A stretch of DNA of 64,000 nucleotides from Hyaloperonospora brassicae (taxonomy: Eukaryota > Oomycota > Peronosporomycetes > Peronosporales > Peronosporaceae). Where the stretch lies: assembly GCA_947650285.1 (NCBI GenBank), contig CANTFL010000377.1:1-64000 (forward strand). Direction: 5' to 3'. This document shows, one piece after another, positions 11,960 to 21,568 of the stretch (its first letter is position 1; each line of letters begins with the position of its first letter). The translations under genes were made by a program, and so were the position numbers. The notes below the pieces were generated by a model. That model made no database searches. It worked only from the letters and a program-made list of their open reading frames with translations, and had not been told where the DNA came from.

Positions 11960-12891
11960 ATGAAGGGGGTCTCGCGCGTTCAGGAGTTTGAGCTCACGTG
12001 GGTCGTGTACGACCCGACGGATCCGCTGGGCGCCCTATTGGCGCTCTTTACGCTGTCTCCCATGTGAGTTTCGACTGGAATAATGCGTTACGAGCGCTAG
12101 TGCGGCTAACCCTATTGTAGCTTCCTGATGATTGCGTACGTCACAGTCGTCGCATCGCAAAGAGACCTAGATAGCATCAGTATGCTCGCTGGGCAGGTTG
12201 TCTTTTGTTGTGCAATGATTGCGGTATGCTGTGTGTGTTTCTAACAATGAAATTGGTGTAAGCAGCTTGTGGGTGTCGTGGTGAACAAAGTGCTGAAAAA
12301 AGTGATCAACCAGCCGCGCCCAGAAAGTGCGTTCATGCGTGGACCAGGAATGCCATCGGCGCATTCTCAATTCATGGGCTTCTTCGCAGCTTATGTCGTA
12401 ATCTACACGTGGAAGAGGTCTTTAGGTCTGGTCATACTATGTGTGCCTCGACATCGAAAACGCTGACGAGCTCGTTGTAATCCTTGCTGTGAGTCAGACT
12501 GAACTCACGGAGACGACTAGAGCAATGGTTCACGATATCGAGCGTGATCATGACGTCGTGTTTGACCTGCTACTCGCGTATCCACTTGAGTTACCACTCT
12601 ACGGACCAAGTCATAGCTGGCGCGGTCGTCGGTGTGCTAACTGGGGTTGGCTGGTACACTTTGGTCGCCGCGGTAAGCTTGCCGTGAGTTGCTTATGATG
12701 ATGTCCGATAGTAATTTGCGGCATGAATGGTGCAGGTCTCTCCGTGGCTGTTTCCTATGGTGGCTGAATCGCGCCTTGCAAAGGTCTTCTTCGTGCGCGA
12801 CATCTCGCACATCCCGGACTTGACTATCTACCAATACGAAAAAAACAGCATCAAAGCCAACGGAACCTTTTCGGCGAAGAAGGTTCAGTAG
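11960..12891 (+). CDS. DOLPP1: Dolichyldiphosphatase (DOLPP1/CWH8 family), five exons
   Basis: The enzyme removes one phosphate from dolichyl diphosphate on the lumenal side of the ER and so recycles the lipid carrier of N-glycosylation. Proposed exons are 11960-12063, 12121-12223, 12266-12417, 12498-12672 and 12736-12891. All introns are GT..AG, 42-80 bp long, and the frame is kept, giving 229 residues, normal for the family. PAP2 phosphatase motifs are intact: KxxxxxxRP (Lys80, Arg87, Pro88), PSAH (99-102, continuing SQFMGFF) and SR..H (Arg147, His153 in SRIHLSYH). Hydrophobic segments lie around 28-47, 55-75, 104-117 and 131-145 and near 160-175. The C-terminus (FFVRDISHIPDLTIYQYE) matches the family. 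It is convergent with the PX gene. This is one of the few intact host genes here. Confidence 0.93.
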
Positions 12892-13488
12892 CCGAAACTC
12901 GACACATCAAGGTCAATTTTCGGCTTCGTGCGAGGTCGTTAGACATGAGCTATGCATTGGTGGAAGCAGGCAATCAATCCTAATCGAGTGGATGTTGTCC
13001 CATCACTATTGTTCGCCGAACAAGTGTTGATGATCATGGTACCACTGTGACGAGGTGGATATATACTAGCGTTGATCGCAACTTGCATGGCCTAAAAACT
13101 GCAACGGAGATACGTAGTGTAAACGAAAGTTGCGAATACGTATGCATAGTTAGGCCATGCATACGTATTCGCAACATTTCGTTTATGCACTACGTATCTA
13201 CGTTACAGTTTTTGCCAATCGTTTGGTACGTGGCTGGCGCGGCTTTTTGACACGCAGCAATTGCATCGTCGTTAGACGTTCGTAAGTGCATAGGACACAG
13301 TGCCCTTCATGAAGGCATTAAGTGACGTAGCATACACATTGGTCAAGCACTCGTTCTTAGCAAACAATCGTTCTTGGCAAGCCTCTTTTAAATGCCTCAA
13401 ACATGGCTAGCGACTACTTTGCGCGACTTGAAAAAGAGCATCACGTTCAAATCTAACCAAGAACCGTCCTCTCTCCCAGTCTGCTTGC
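12892..13488. other. Intergenic space between two convergent genes
   Basis: This space lies between the stop codons of DOLPP1 (+) and the PX gene (-) and so should hold both 3' ends. The only structure is the foldback at 13094-13213. I see no convincing polyadenylation signal that decides either transcript end. Confidence 0.6.
13094..13213. repeat. Long foldback (inverted repeat), MITE-like or hairpin RNA source
   Basis: Two arms of about 55 bp are separated by 9 bases. The inner 19 bp are perfectly complementary (13129-13147 against 13157-13175, core GAATACGTATGCAT). The outer parts match with a few mismatches (AGATACGTAGTG against CACTACGTATCT, AAAAACTG against CAGTTTTT). It could be a foldback MITE remnant. 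If read through from either convergent gene, it would give a long hairpin RNA. Confidence 0.85.
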
Positions 13489-14244
13489 TTAGACGCTGGT
13501 GGTCTGGTCCGAGGGCTCAACTGTTGCATAGTCCACGCGTGAACGTTGAAAGTTCTCAGCCCACATCTTTTCAAACAACTCTCGCTCGTGTCGCGGTTGC
13601 GGTGGACGAAGTTCCTTCGGCAGCTGGGCAGCTGGGCGGTACGCCACAGGATCTGTCGGTCGCGCATTCACTTTTCCTAGATAGCCGCCAAGGAAGTTAA
13701 TCAGTACAGTCGGCTCGTTCGATTCGTACATGAGCTCGCGCATGAAGTTCTCAAGTGTGATGCACTTTTGGTGCAGATAGGACGGTTCTAGTCTGTTGAA
13801 CCAGCGCGTCTCGATGCCTGCCCAGACGTCTTGCGTCCTTGTGTAGCGCTTTTCGTCAAGCGTTTTCACTAATTCCCCAAACTCAGAGTATCGACGCCAG
13901 TCTGCGTACAGCTCCTTGCCGAGCAGGAGCGTGATCAGGTATTGCGCGTGGCGGTCAGAGCCCGAGCGCGATTGCACGATGCGGAATTTGGGTATTGACA
14001 CCGTTGCGGAGACCACCTTGCTGTTACCTTCCGTGACGATCGTGAATGTCTTATGCGCGGCTGTATTGCGCGTGTTTGTCTGCTCATCACCCAAGACGTG
14101 GACACTGCCTACGTCGACAAGGCCCAAGTCTGCACTTAGTCGTCGTCGCAGGGAGTGAACAGAACCGTCGTTGCCCTTGCTCTCGCTGCTGGAGTCAATG
14201 TCGGCAAACCAGCCCCACTCGGCGCTGCCTTCTTTGCTAACCAT
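13489..14244 (-). CDS. PX (phox homology) domain protein
   Basis: This is a single-exon minus-strand ORF of 251 residues from the ATG at 14244. An in-frame ATG at 14301 would add 19 residues. I prefer 14244 because the protein then begins MVSKEGSAEWGWFAD, and an N-terminal EWGWF-type motif is common in oomycete PX/FYVE-like proteins. Roughly residues 65-185 form a PX domain: a beta part (VSIPKFRIVQSRSGSDRHA), the basic lipid-contact motif WRRYSEFGELVKTL, and helices ending in ENFMRELMYESNEPTVLINFLGGYLG. PX domains bind phosphoinositides such as PI3P and direct proteins to endosomal membranes. The C-terminal ~60 residues are charged and without known domain. No disruption is visible. Confidence 0.85.
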   Translation of the reverse strand: MVSKEGSAEWGWFADIDSSSESKGNDGSVHSLRRRLSADLGLVDVGSVHVLGDEQTNTRNTAAHKTFTIVTEGNSKVVSATVSIPKFRIVQSRSGSDRHAQYLITLLLGKELYADWRRYSEFGELVKTLDEKRYTRTQDVWAGIETRWFNRLEPSYLHQKCITLENFMRELMYESNEPTVLINFLGGYLGKVNARPTDPVAYRPAAQLPKELRPPQPRHERELFEKMWAENFQRSRVDYATVEPSDQTTSV

Positions 14245-14343
14245 AGAAGAAGTGCGGGTGTGCGTCGGCGGACCACCTTCTTGACCACAACACAACCACA
14301 ATCAAAGCAACAATAGCAGCAATAGAAGCAGCGATAGAAGCAG

Positions 14344-14910
14344 TTATGAAAAAACTCGATGACAACGACACCACAACGCATCGACGTCCCATCGACATAA
14401 AAAATACCACAACCCAAAACGCAAATCCTTTTTCGTCTGCCTCGGAAGCCAAAGCGGCAACACTGCAAACGCGTCCGTACCTCGAGTCGAGGCAAAGCGC
14501 GCGTGGGCGCGCATAAGCTCCAACTTGACTGTCCGCTGGTCGCACGTGTTCATGTACGTAGCAATGACGTCAACCGCGGGACTGCCGCGCGGTGTATTGG
14601 ACACCCGATTGGTGCTCGGAACCGAGTACGAAAGCGACGTCAAGTACTTGGCAGGATCGACTGAGGCATCGAGTGGACCGGCCGGCGCGTTGCACCCGAG
14701 AGAGACGCGGCGGCGGCCGGACGGGTCAAAGCTTCGCACTGCGTCCACATGTTCCCGGCGTTTCACGTAGGGCAACGACTGCACTGTGAGCTGCAACGGA
14801 CCGTCGTCATCTGCACGACGAAAAGCAGCGGCAGGTTCGGCCGAGTCGTTGCTCGTGGCGTTTTCGTCGCATGGGCACAGAGTGTTCCTGGCGTCCGAGT
14901 CGGTCGTCAT
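14344..14910 (-). CDS. Hypothetical protein, 188 codons
   Basis: The ORF lies just upstream of the PX gene on the same strand, in a GC-rich island with gene-like codon use. The first ~155 residues look protein-like: a Ser/Asp-rich start with CPCDEN, then a polar middle part. No domain is recognised. The last ~35 residues come from low-complexity sequence and may not be coding. A GT after ..FASTR (about 14476) and an AG before the PX gene's GSAEWGWF would join both ORFs in frame. A single larger PX protein is therefore possible, although the ~240-bp intron would be long compared with the DOLPP1 introns. Transcript evidence would decide. Confidence 0.45.
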   Translation of the reverse strand: MTTDSDARNTLCPCDENATSNDSAEPAAAFRRADDDGPLQLTVQSLPYVKRREHVDAVRSFDPSGRRRVSLGCNAPAGPLDASVDPAKYLTSLSYSVPSTNRVSNTPRGSPAVDVIATYMNTCDQRTVKLELMRAHARFASTRGTDAFAVLPLWLPRQTKKDLRFGLWYFLCRWDVDALWCRCHRVFS

Positions 14911-15398
14911 GGCTACAGCTTCTTCCAGCCGTACCTGTAGATGACAAAGACCTGACTGGACCTTGAGGCTTTGCAGCTACTTCCGTGCGGTGTTGGAGTC
15001 GACCGGTGGGAGAGTGAGCGCAGTTGCGATCGGTTCTGTGGACTGGAGCTCCGATCTGTTGTGGTTGGAGGCCGATAAGCTGCAGAAGACGACGGGTCGA
15101 GGCAGTAGCCGAAACGATCGCGTATGCAAACACAATAGCGGCTTCTTAGAAAAGGGTAACTAAAGGACACGATGTCACATGAAAAAGGCAAACAAATTAA
15201 TTGACACGAGAGCACAAAATTGCAGCACAAGAAGAGAGAAACTGGATAATGTACAACATCATGGTAGATGGGATAAACGATCAGAAAACATGTATTCTAT
15301 CAAGAATGTATCTTATTCTTGCGAATATCCATCGTCTGTAACCGTGACCGCAAAAATATTTCGTAAAAACCGAGTGACCCTGTTACAAATATTGATAT
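14911..15398. other. Upstream region of the hypothetical/PX genes, no gene recognised
   Basis: This should hold the promoter of the minus-strand gene(s). ORFs here are antisense shadows or short. From about 15140 the sequence becomes AT-rich, which marks the edge of the GC-rich gene island. Confidence 0.4.
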
Positions 15399-15935
15399 TG
15401 ACACAACTATCAGCGTATATATTACCGTAGCAGATAGTATCCAGCAATATTACTTAGCGAATAGTATCCAAGAATACTAGAATGAATGGTAATGTGCTTC
15501 GTAGTAGGTGCATATACTATCCATAGATGATATAAACCGTATTGTCAGCCGATAAAGCCGACGTGAAGGCCATATGCGTGCAATGACTGGTAATTGTGAG
15601 GTGGCGACACGCTTGTATGTTTGTCATTACAGATTTAGTAAGGATAATAACGAAGTATACAATGCCTTCACTATATTTAGGGGTAGAGGACTCTGTTGTA
15701 CCAGTCACCACTTCGTGATTTGTCCAATGGTAGGAACCCATCCACCTGACGGTGGTATTTGTGTGTAGCCCTCACGCCAATCGTGAGATTTTTACGCCTT
15801 GAATGGTAAAAGACAAAACCCGTCGAACGCATACGTAACATCATCGGTGGGCCAGCCATAAGCGATATGTTGCTCGCTTTGTAGAAGTACGGACACCATT
15901 GCTCGACCGCCAACTTCATACATCATTGAGCGAAC
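15399..15935 (+). repeat. Dispersed repeat, copy 1 (inverted partner at 42535-43202)
   Basis: The start, GACACAACTATCAGCGTAT, and about 280 bp after it match the reverse complement of 42920-43202 at close to 88% by eye. A second block (GTGATTTGT.CAA.GGTAGGAA onward) matches 42535-42760. The other copy carries ~160 extra bp between the blocks. The minus-strand reading here (15677-15919) and the plus-strand reading of copy 2 are related at protein level (GFLPLDKS against EFLPLYKS; PPMMLRMR against TPMFFLRR). The repeat therefore once encoded a protein, which I cannot identify. Confidence 0.75.
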
Positions 15936-16517
15936 GCGGCAGTACAAAGAGGTGTTACAGCCATACCAGCAAGTTGTATGACAGACATAGTTTTAAGATA
16001 AGATAAGGTTCTCAATGTTTCATCTGTAAATAGAGCATTTAGCACATGCTGCTATTTTGCAGGAAGATTCACGTTCGTCGGTCTGACATCGTCAAGCTCG
16101 AAGGAGCTGAAAGATGCTTCCTGCTACGAAGGTCTGTCAAATGCTACACTGTCACCAAAGGAGATGCTAACAAAGTAACATTTGGCATGACAAAGATGGC
16201 TGAGCGTGCTGCATATTGATCTGTAGTCCTCAATAGATAAATTTACATGCTCTTAAGTCGTGTGCCAGCTTTAACGCCCGTTAAGGGCGAATGTTTGACA
16301 TGGAGTGTCGCAAGAGATCAACCGGTTTTCTAAAGAATGTATCATGAGTTTGGCTGAGTCCGTATCGACATTGATTTATAAAAATTGCAGCATCGGCTTC
16401 TTACAAATGTCAGAGCACGTTCGACAATTGATATAGAAACCGTTAATATCATCTCAGTTTTTTCGGTAAGAAAACCCTTAGTTCGATATGACACAACAAG
16501 TTTGACTTATTTGGAGG
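15936..16517. other. No gene recognised
   Basis: This lies between the dispersed repeat and an LTR. The reading RKIHVRRSDIVKLEGAE at about 16060-16110 looks protein-like but is short and unassigned. Confidence 0.4.
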
Positions 16518-16987
16518 TGTAACGGGGCACGCTCTTACTAGATGACTGGTAAGACCTTGTGCTGATAGAACACAAGGCTGCGTACTCCCGACGTCACGTA
16601 CACGTGGTGTGAGGAAGCGCGAGGAAGCAAACAGAACCAGAAAGCTCTGTTCAAAGGAACAAGTAGAACTGTATTCAATATCGTTAAGTTTCTTTAATAA
16701 ACTATCTTTGTCTTAATCGAACTATAATAAACTACAATCTCCTATGTAAATCTCTTGCTCAACACCCATTGCGCGCGTCCAGCAGCGATTGGTGGTTAAA
16801 ATTGGTTGATGTGGCGTCCTCATCAACAAATAAGTGGAGCACTCAATAATATTATTTTCGGGGGTAGTATTCCGCCAACATAACCTCTTCTCGAGTAATG
16901 ATGATTGGTTATTATCAAAAATGATTGATTATTACTAATATGAATACATTCGTATCAATTATATGTAAAGAGCTCTCCCCGGTTACA
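16518..16987 (-). repeat. Solo LTR, family B, minus orientation
   Basis: It runs from TGTAACGGGGCACGCTC to CTCTCCCCGGTTACA, 470 bp, about 96% identical by eye to the inverted LTR at 21100-21568 and related to 41392-41839. It shares CACGTGTACGTGACGTC-like and GCGCGCAATGGGTG-like segments with the family-A LTRs, so both belong to one lineage. The flanks (GGAGG and ACTTT) do not form a direct repeat, so the insertion has probably been rearranged. Confidence 0.88.
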
Positions 16988-19900
16988 ACTTTTTTGAGGT
17001 CAATTTGCTAGTACTCCAACCCAGAAAAAGACGTTCCGTATAGCTGGAAGCAAACTTAATTCTGTTAAATGATTGATCAATCAAATAAGAACTACCACAG
17101 TGCCTGACCGTGACTTTGGACCTATGCCGCATATCGTCTATCTCTGCTATTAAGCATTCTGTATGCGTTGCTCCATTTTCTACTTCCCTATCGCGAATCG
17201 CGATCGCGTGGTTTGCGATTCACAAATCCGATGTATAATGGTCTCATTCTTGATCCCGGTCGCATACTTAGTCGCAGATCGCGTGGTTTTGTACACACCA
17301 ATCCGATGTATCGCAATCTAGATCATAATCACGATCTCGTTCTAGATCGCGATCGCATACTTTGTCGCGGTGAACGAATCGATCTCCTGTGATTAATCTT
17401 CGATCGATCGCAGATACGGGGCGCAAGGTGTAGTACGTACTAATCCGATGAATTGCGTATCAACATGCGATCGAATCTTTATATGCGGACAACGAATCGA
17501 ATTCTTGTTTCAACTCGTCGATTTCGGATGGTGGATCGTAAGTTGTAATACACACCATTATGGTAATGAGTCAATATATAGTATGCTAGCTTTTTGTTCT
17601 GTAGGTACAGCCCGAACATCGATTGCTCCCAACGACATGACACTGCCCACTTTGGGAGGGTCTATAAATTCCTTCCCGGTCGTGATATCGCCCCACGGGA
17701 TGAGCGGTGCTTACCGGCTGCTCTGGAGCCTGCCAGACCGGATAGCCCATCTAATAGGTGTTTTGGGTTTAAGCCTCCTCAAAAGGGTTTACTAGCCGGT
17801 GCCGGGGTTCCCAGGGTGTCACCATTTCATCTAGTGTAACGCACACATTTTATAGGGGCCTTGGGTTGGACTAAAAGGGAATCGAAACCGCGCTAATTAA
17901 TTGGTACGAGCGGCGCTTAAACAGGGCACTAGGGTGAATTCCTCCATAACATATTCGAATTCATAGGTCATTATGCATTATTGGGTATACGCAGTATCCG
18001 ATTAGCAAATGATTCGGTTCTACATATTAGTGGTCGAATACTATTGGGATATCTGACCCATTTATCGGGACAAGTAGAGTAGAGTATTATTCTAGCGTTG
18101 TCACTATCTAGGAAAAGCATGTGCACTAATAGCCAATTTTATCCGAGAAAAAAGTGAACAGAGTTATATCATTACTTCATAAATAATAGCTCTTTCTCAG
18201 CGCCCCTCAGAGTTCGACGGTTAAAGGAAATCAACCCGAAACATCTATTTGCACCTTTAAGTCCATCCATGTCAACGCTCGATCTAAATGTGTCCGATTC
18301 TATAAAGATTCAACCGGTTTCATTGAAGCATTTAACTTTTCACATCCCACAATGGCACAGTGCATACTTAACACCTCCTTGCGGCGGTGTTCGGTAATAT
18401 AGCTATTACTTCGCTGATATGATCAGAAAATATGGATCAAAATCCGATCCTTCATCCAAACATACGTGACGTGCGAGATCACCGAAGGAAAAGTCGAGTA
18501 TAGACTCCCTCGCGCAATTCCCATTACGATGCACACATTATGGCTATATCAACATTTTCAGGTGATGATCTGGATTGTCTCCCCCGTAATTGTAGGTTTA
18601 GGGAGATGGATATTGCGATAGAGCCACATTTGTTTGACGCAATGACGTGCAATGTTATTTTGTTACTGTGTCGGCTTCCCGGTAAGCTCAAAAAGCGGAC
18701 CCTTGAAAAGTTCGTCGTGCACGGGTCGGCGTTCACCACGCTAAACGGTATCCAGTCAGGCCTATGACTGGCGTTTAAAACTTCCGAAAAATTATCACGC
18801 TTACGTAAAGACTTCGTTTCACTTCCACAAGGCTAGCTGATACTGCGTGATTATGGGCGGAAGACACGACACCTTTCACATGGCTTCACAAATTAGTATA
18901 TTTGTGTTCGTGATGCAGGAGTCATTTGGCATTATCTCCTCACACACTCCTAACCTATGACTCTGGAAGATTTATTTAACTTGAGGATCGTTAAGATTTT
19001 ACGGTCGTGTCATCGTACTTGTATGCAGCCACGCAACGTCGGTCTACATCTAGCCTAGGGCCCACGGAACTCAATGCAATCGATGTATCAAGCGAATGCG
19101 GTAAGCTATTCAACCACAAATTTTGCAGTTCAACTAAGCCATAGTGTTTTCGGTACGGCAATATAGACCGTCGTGCGGCTGTTTGTCGAAAAAATAGCGC
19201 CAGTTACCATATTTGCGCCTGTCTCACGTGGATATACTGTGTCTTTGGTGGTCCAGCCATCAAGGACTGTATCAGTAGGCGCAATTCTCGCGACACGCTG
19301 AATTGGATATCCGATTGCTTAAGCTTCAGCTTATGCCTATAGTCCCGAAGTAATCCACTTTCACTTCAATGCCACCAATATGCGCGGCAATTCTATATTA
19401 CTTTTTATCAGGTTTAATTTGGCTGGGGGTGAAGCGACTACTATGATCTTTTTTTATCAGGTCCATCCAACGATTGCTAGCATGCATCCTGTTGTATCTT
19501 CTCCTGTCTGCTATCTTAAGTTATGCAAGTTCTAAGTGACATCGTTTTCAAGCTTGCAATTGGACAACCCAAGCGTGATCCGCGTATGACATTGGTTTTG
19601 CCATATTTTTTCGACGATTTTTAAGATTATGATGAATTTTATATGTGCGATTTGAACTATGCATTTGATTGCAGTTTATATACACCGAGGCTATGACGTA
19701 ATCAGCCAAGTATAGATTATCTATCTTTATACGTTATAAGTAGAAGCAGGTAGGGCGTCAGAATTATGTTAACGCATCTTTTGGTTTAGTATTTCGATCA
19801 ATATTGCGTCAGAATAGGAAAAACGATTTGCGACTAGTATCCAGCATAGAGAGAGCGATGAACCTCTGTGTCAGACTTGTAAGTTACACTGATAGGGACA

Positions 19901-21099
19901 CAAAGCAAAGCGGTAGTACAGGGTATCCCGTAGGCTAATAAACTAGACGGATAGAGGATCCCAATCATATCTTAGGGGTCGATTGGAGGTTCCAGCATTT
20001 ACACCCATCAGTCAAGAAAAGGGATCCTGACGGTTACCGAGGAGGTCGAGCAAATGTTACCGCAATAACAAAATATGGCTAAGAAGAGGATCCGGGTGGA
20101 TCCCGAGGCGGATTGAGGTTGAGCTCCCGTGCTCATCTGAAATGGTCAGCGACAAAGTCCCGCATATTATCGACTAGAATGATAGGATTGCGATCCTCGA
20201 GTTCGTGTTATGGTGGGGATCGGGCTTTCACGTCTTAAAAAGATATATCCTCCTTTTTAAGCGATAGCGTCGGTCCCATTTTGAGCAGCAGCTCAAGACA
20301 AAAAAGAAAGCGTCAACGCAAGAAAGGGGCAGGTCATCGCCGATTCGACGACACTTTCGTAAAAGTAATGCCGAATATGACATAGTTTTTGACAATATAC
20401 GCATGCGCGCTTGAACATGCGAAAAACATCCACTTAGGAGATGCTATATCAAGACAACAAGCATCAATCCCTTGCTCTGCTGTAGTGATCAGATCACTAT
20501 CCTTTCTTGTTTACAAAGATATCTTTAAGATCATAAGATTGTCTTAATCGATCAAGCGGGATTTTTAATCCGCGAAATTAGTCAGCTAAACGAAATTATC
20601 GAGGTCCGGCCCTGGCTGAGCCGAGCCTAAATTAGCGCGCAAAAAACGCTTTGTAACACGTTCCGGGAAAGACCTTCGAAAGTTTGGCAATTCTACTTAC
20701 GACATCACTTGCTAGTGCGATGATATCTGATCGGTAAGAATCCTTACTGAGCTTCAAGCGGATCGTGTATTACAGCACGAGATCGATGTCGTATCGGGAT
20801 CGGAATAATGCGTGAAGCGACAGTGACCTTTCCCGCGAGATGGAGTCATCTGATCAATTGAAATATTTGTAGGCCATTGCAAGGCAGTTAATATACGTGA
20901 AAATGTCATTGACAGCCAAATTAACACTGAGTTTAAAAGTCTACCGGCGTTTGGACCATTGTGCAGCCTTTCAACAAGCTGATGACTCCATGAAAAAGTC
21001 TCCAATACTGATTCTTCGTTGAAGCCATAATATATAAACTAGACCCGAACAAATACTTAATTCCTTACGACCATCACAAACCTGAATATATATATATTG
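16988..21099. other. 4.1 kb between two inverted LTRs; no gene recognised
   Basis: I find no gag-pol domain, so this is not the inside of a normal LTR element (its LTRs are inverted, not direct). It holds a GATCGC-rich degenerate tandem repeat (17190-17560). At 19.9-20.2 kb there is GATCC-rich sequence. ORFs are short, the longest being 17448-17795 (+) at 115 codons. Nothing else is recognisable. Confidence 0.5.
17190..17560 (+). repeat. Degenerate tandem repeat rich in GATCGC and AATCCGATG
   Basis: AATCCGATG recurs at about 17223, 17300 and 17441. Each time it is followed within ~60-130 bp by GATCGC or GATCGA clusters and CGCATACTT-like words. Copies differ in length, so this is an old, eroded array of about three units. 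Confidence 0.55.
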
Positions 21100-21568
21100 A
21101 GTAACGGGGTGAGCCCGTTACATATAATTGATACGAATGTATTCATATTAGTAACAATCAATCATTTTAGAATATAACCAATCATCATTACTCGAGAAGA
21201 GGTAATGTTGGCGGAATACTACCCCCGAAAATAATATTATTGGGTGCTCTACTTATTTGTTGATGAGGACGCCACATCAACCAATTTTAGCCACCAATCG
21301 CTGCTGGGCGCGCGCAATGGGTGTTGAGCAAGAAATTTGCATAGGAGATTGTAGTTTAATATAGTTCGATTAAGAAAAAGATAGTTTATTAAAGAAACTT
21401 AACGATATCGAATACAGTTCTACTTGTTCCTTTGAACAGAGCTTTCTGGTTCTGTTTGCTTCCTCGCGCTTCCTCACACCACGTGTACGTGACGTCGGGA
21501 GTACGCAGCCTTGTGTTCTATCAGCACAAGGTCTTACCAGTCATCTAGTCAGAGCTTGTCCCGTTACC
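21100..21568 (+). repeat. Solo LTR, family B, plus orientation
   Basis: This is the inverted partner of 16518-16987. It opens with GTAACGGGGTGAGCCCGTTAC (a perfect terminal stem) and ends near GAGCTTGTCCCGTTAC. The very first bases and the last bases have mutated away from TGT..ACA. No target duplication is seen (left flank ATTGA-like, right flank TATGC). Confidence 0.88.

Noticed and set aside
11892..12014. Two palindromes around the DOLPP1 start (GCACGTC.GACGTGC; GGGTCGTGTACGACCC)
   Set aside because: Two isolated stems in a GC-rich gene can arise by chance and do not form the continuous pattern seen in the retrotransposon. They are noted only as possible regulatory sites.
13392..14158. 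Plus-strand ORFs opposite the PX gene
   Set aside because: They are shadows of the intact PX frame, with no motif of their own.
16518..21568. A complete LTR retrotransposon between the two family-B LTRs
   Set aside because: The LTRs are inverted rather than direct, and no gag-pol domain, primer-binding site or polypurine tract is found between them.
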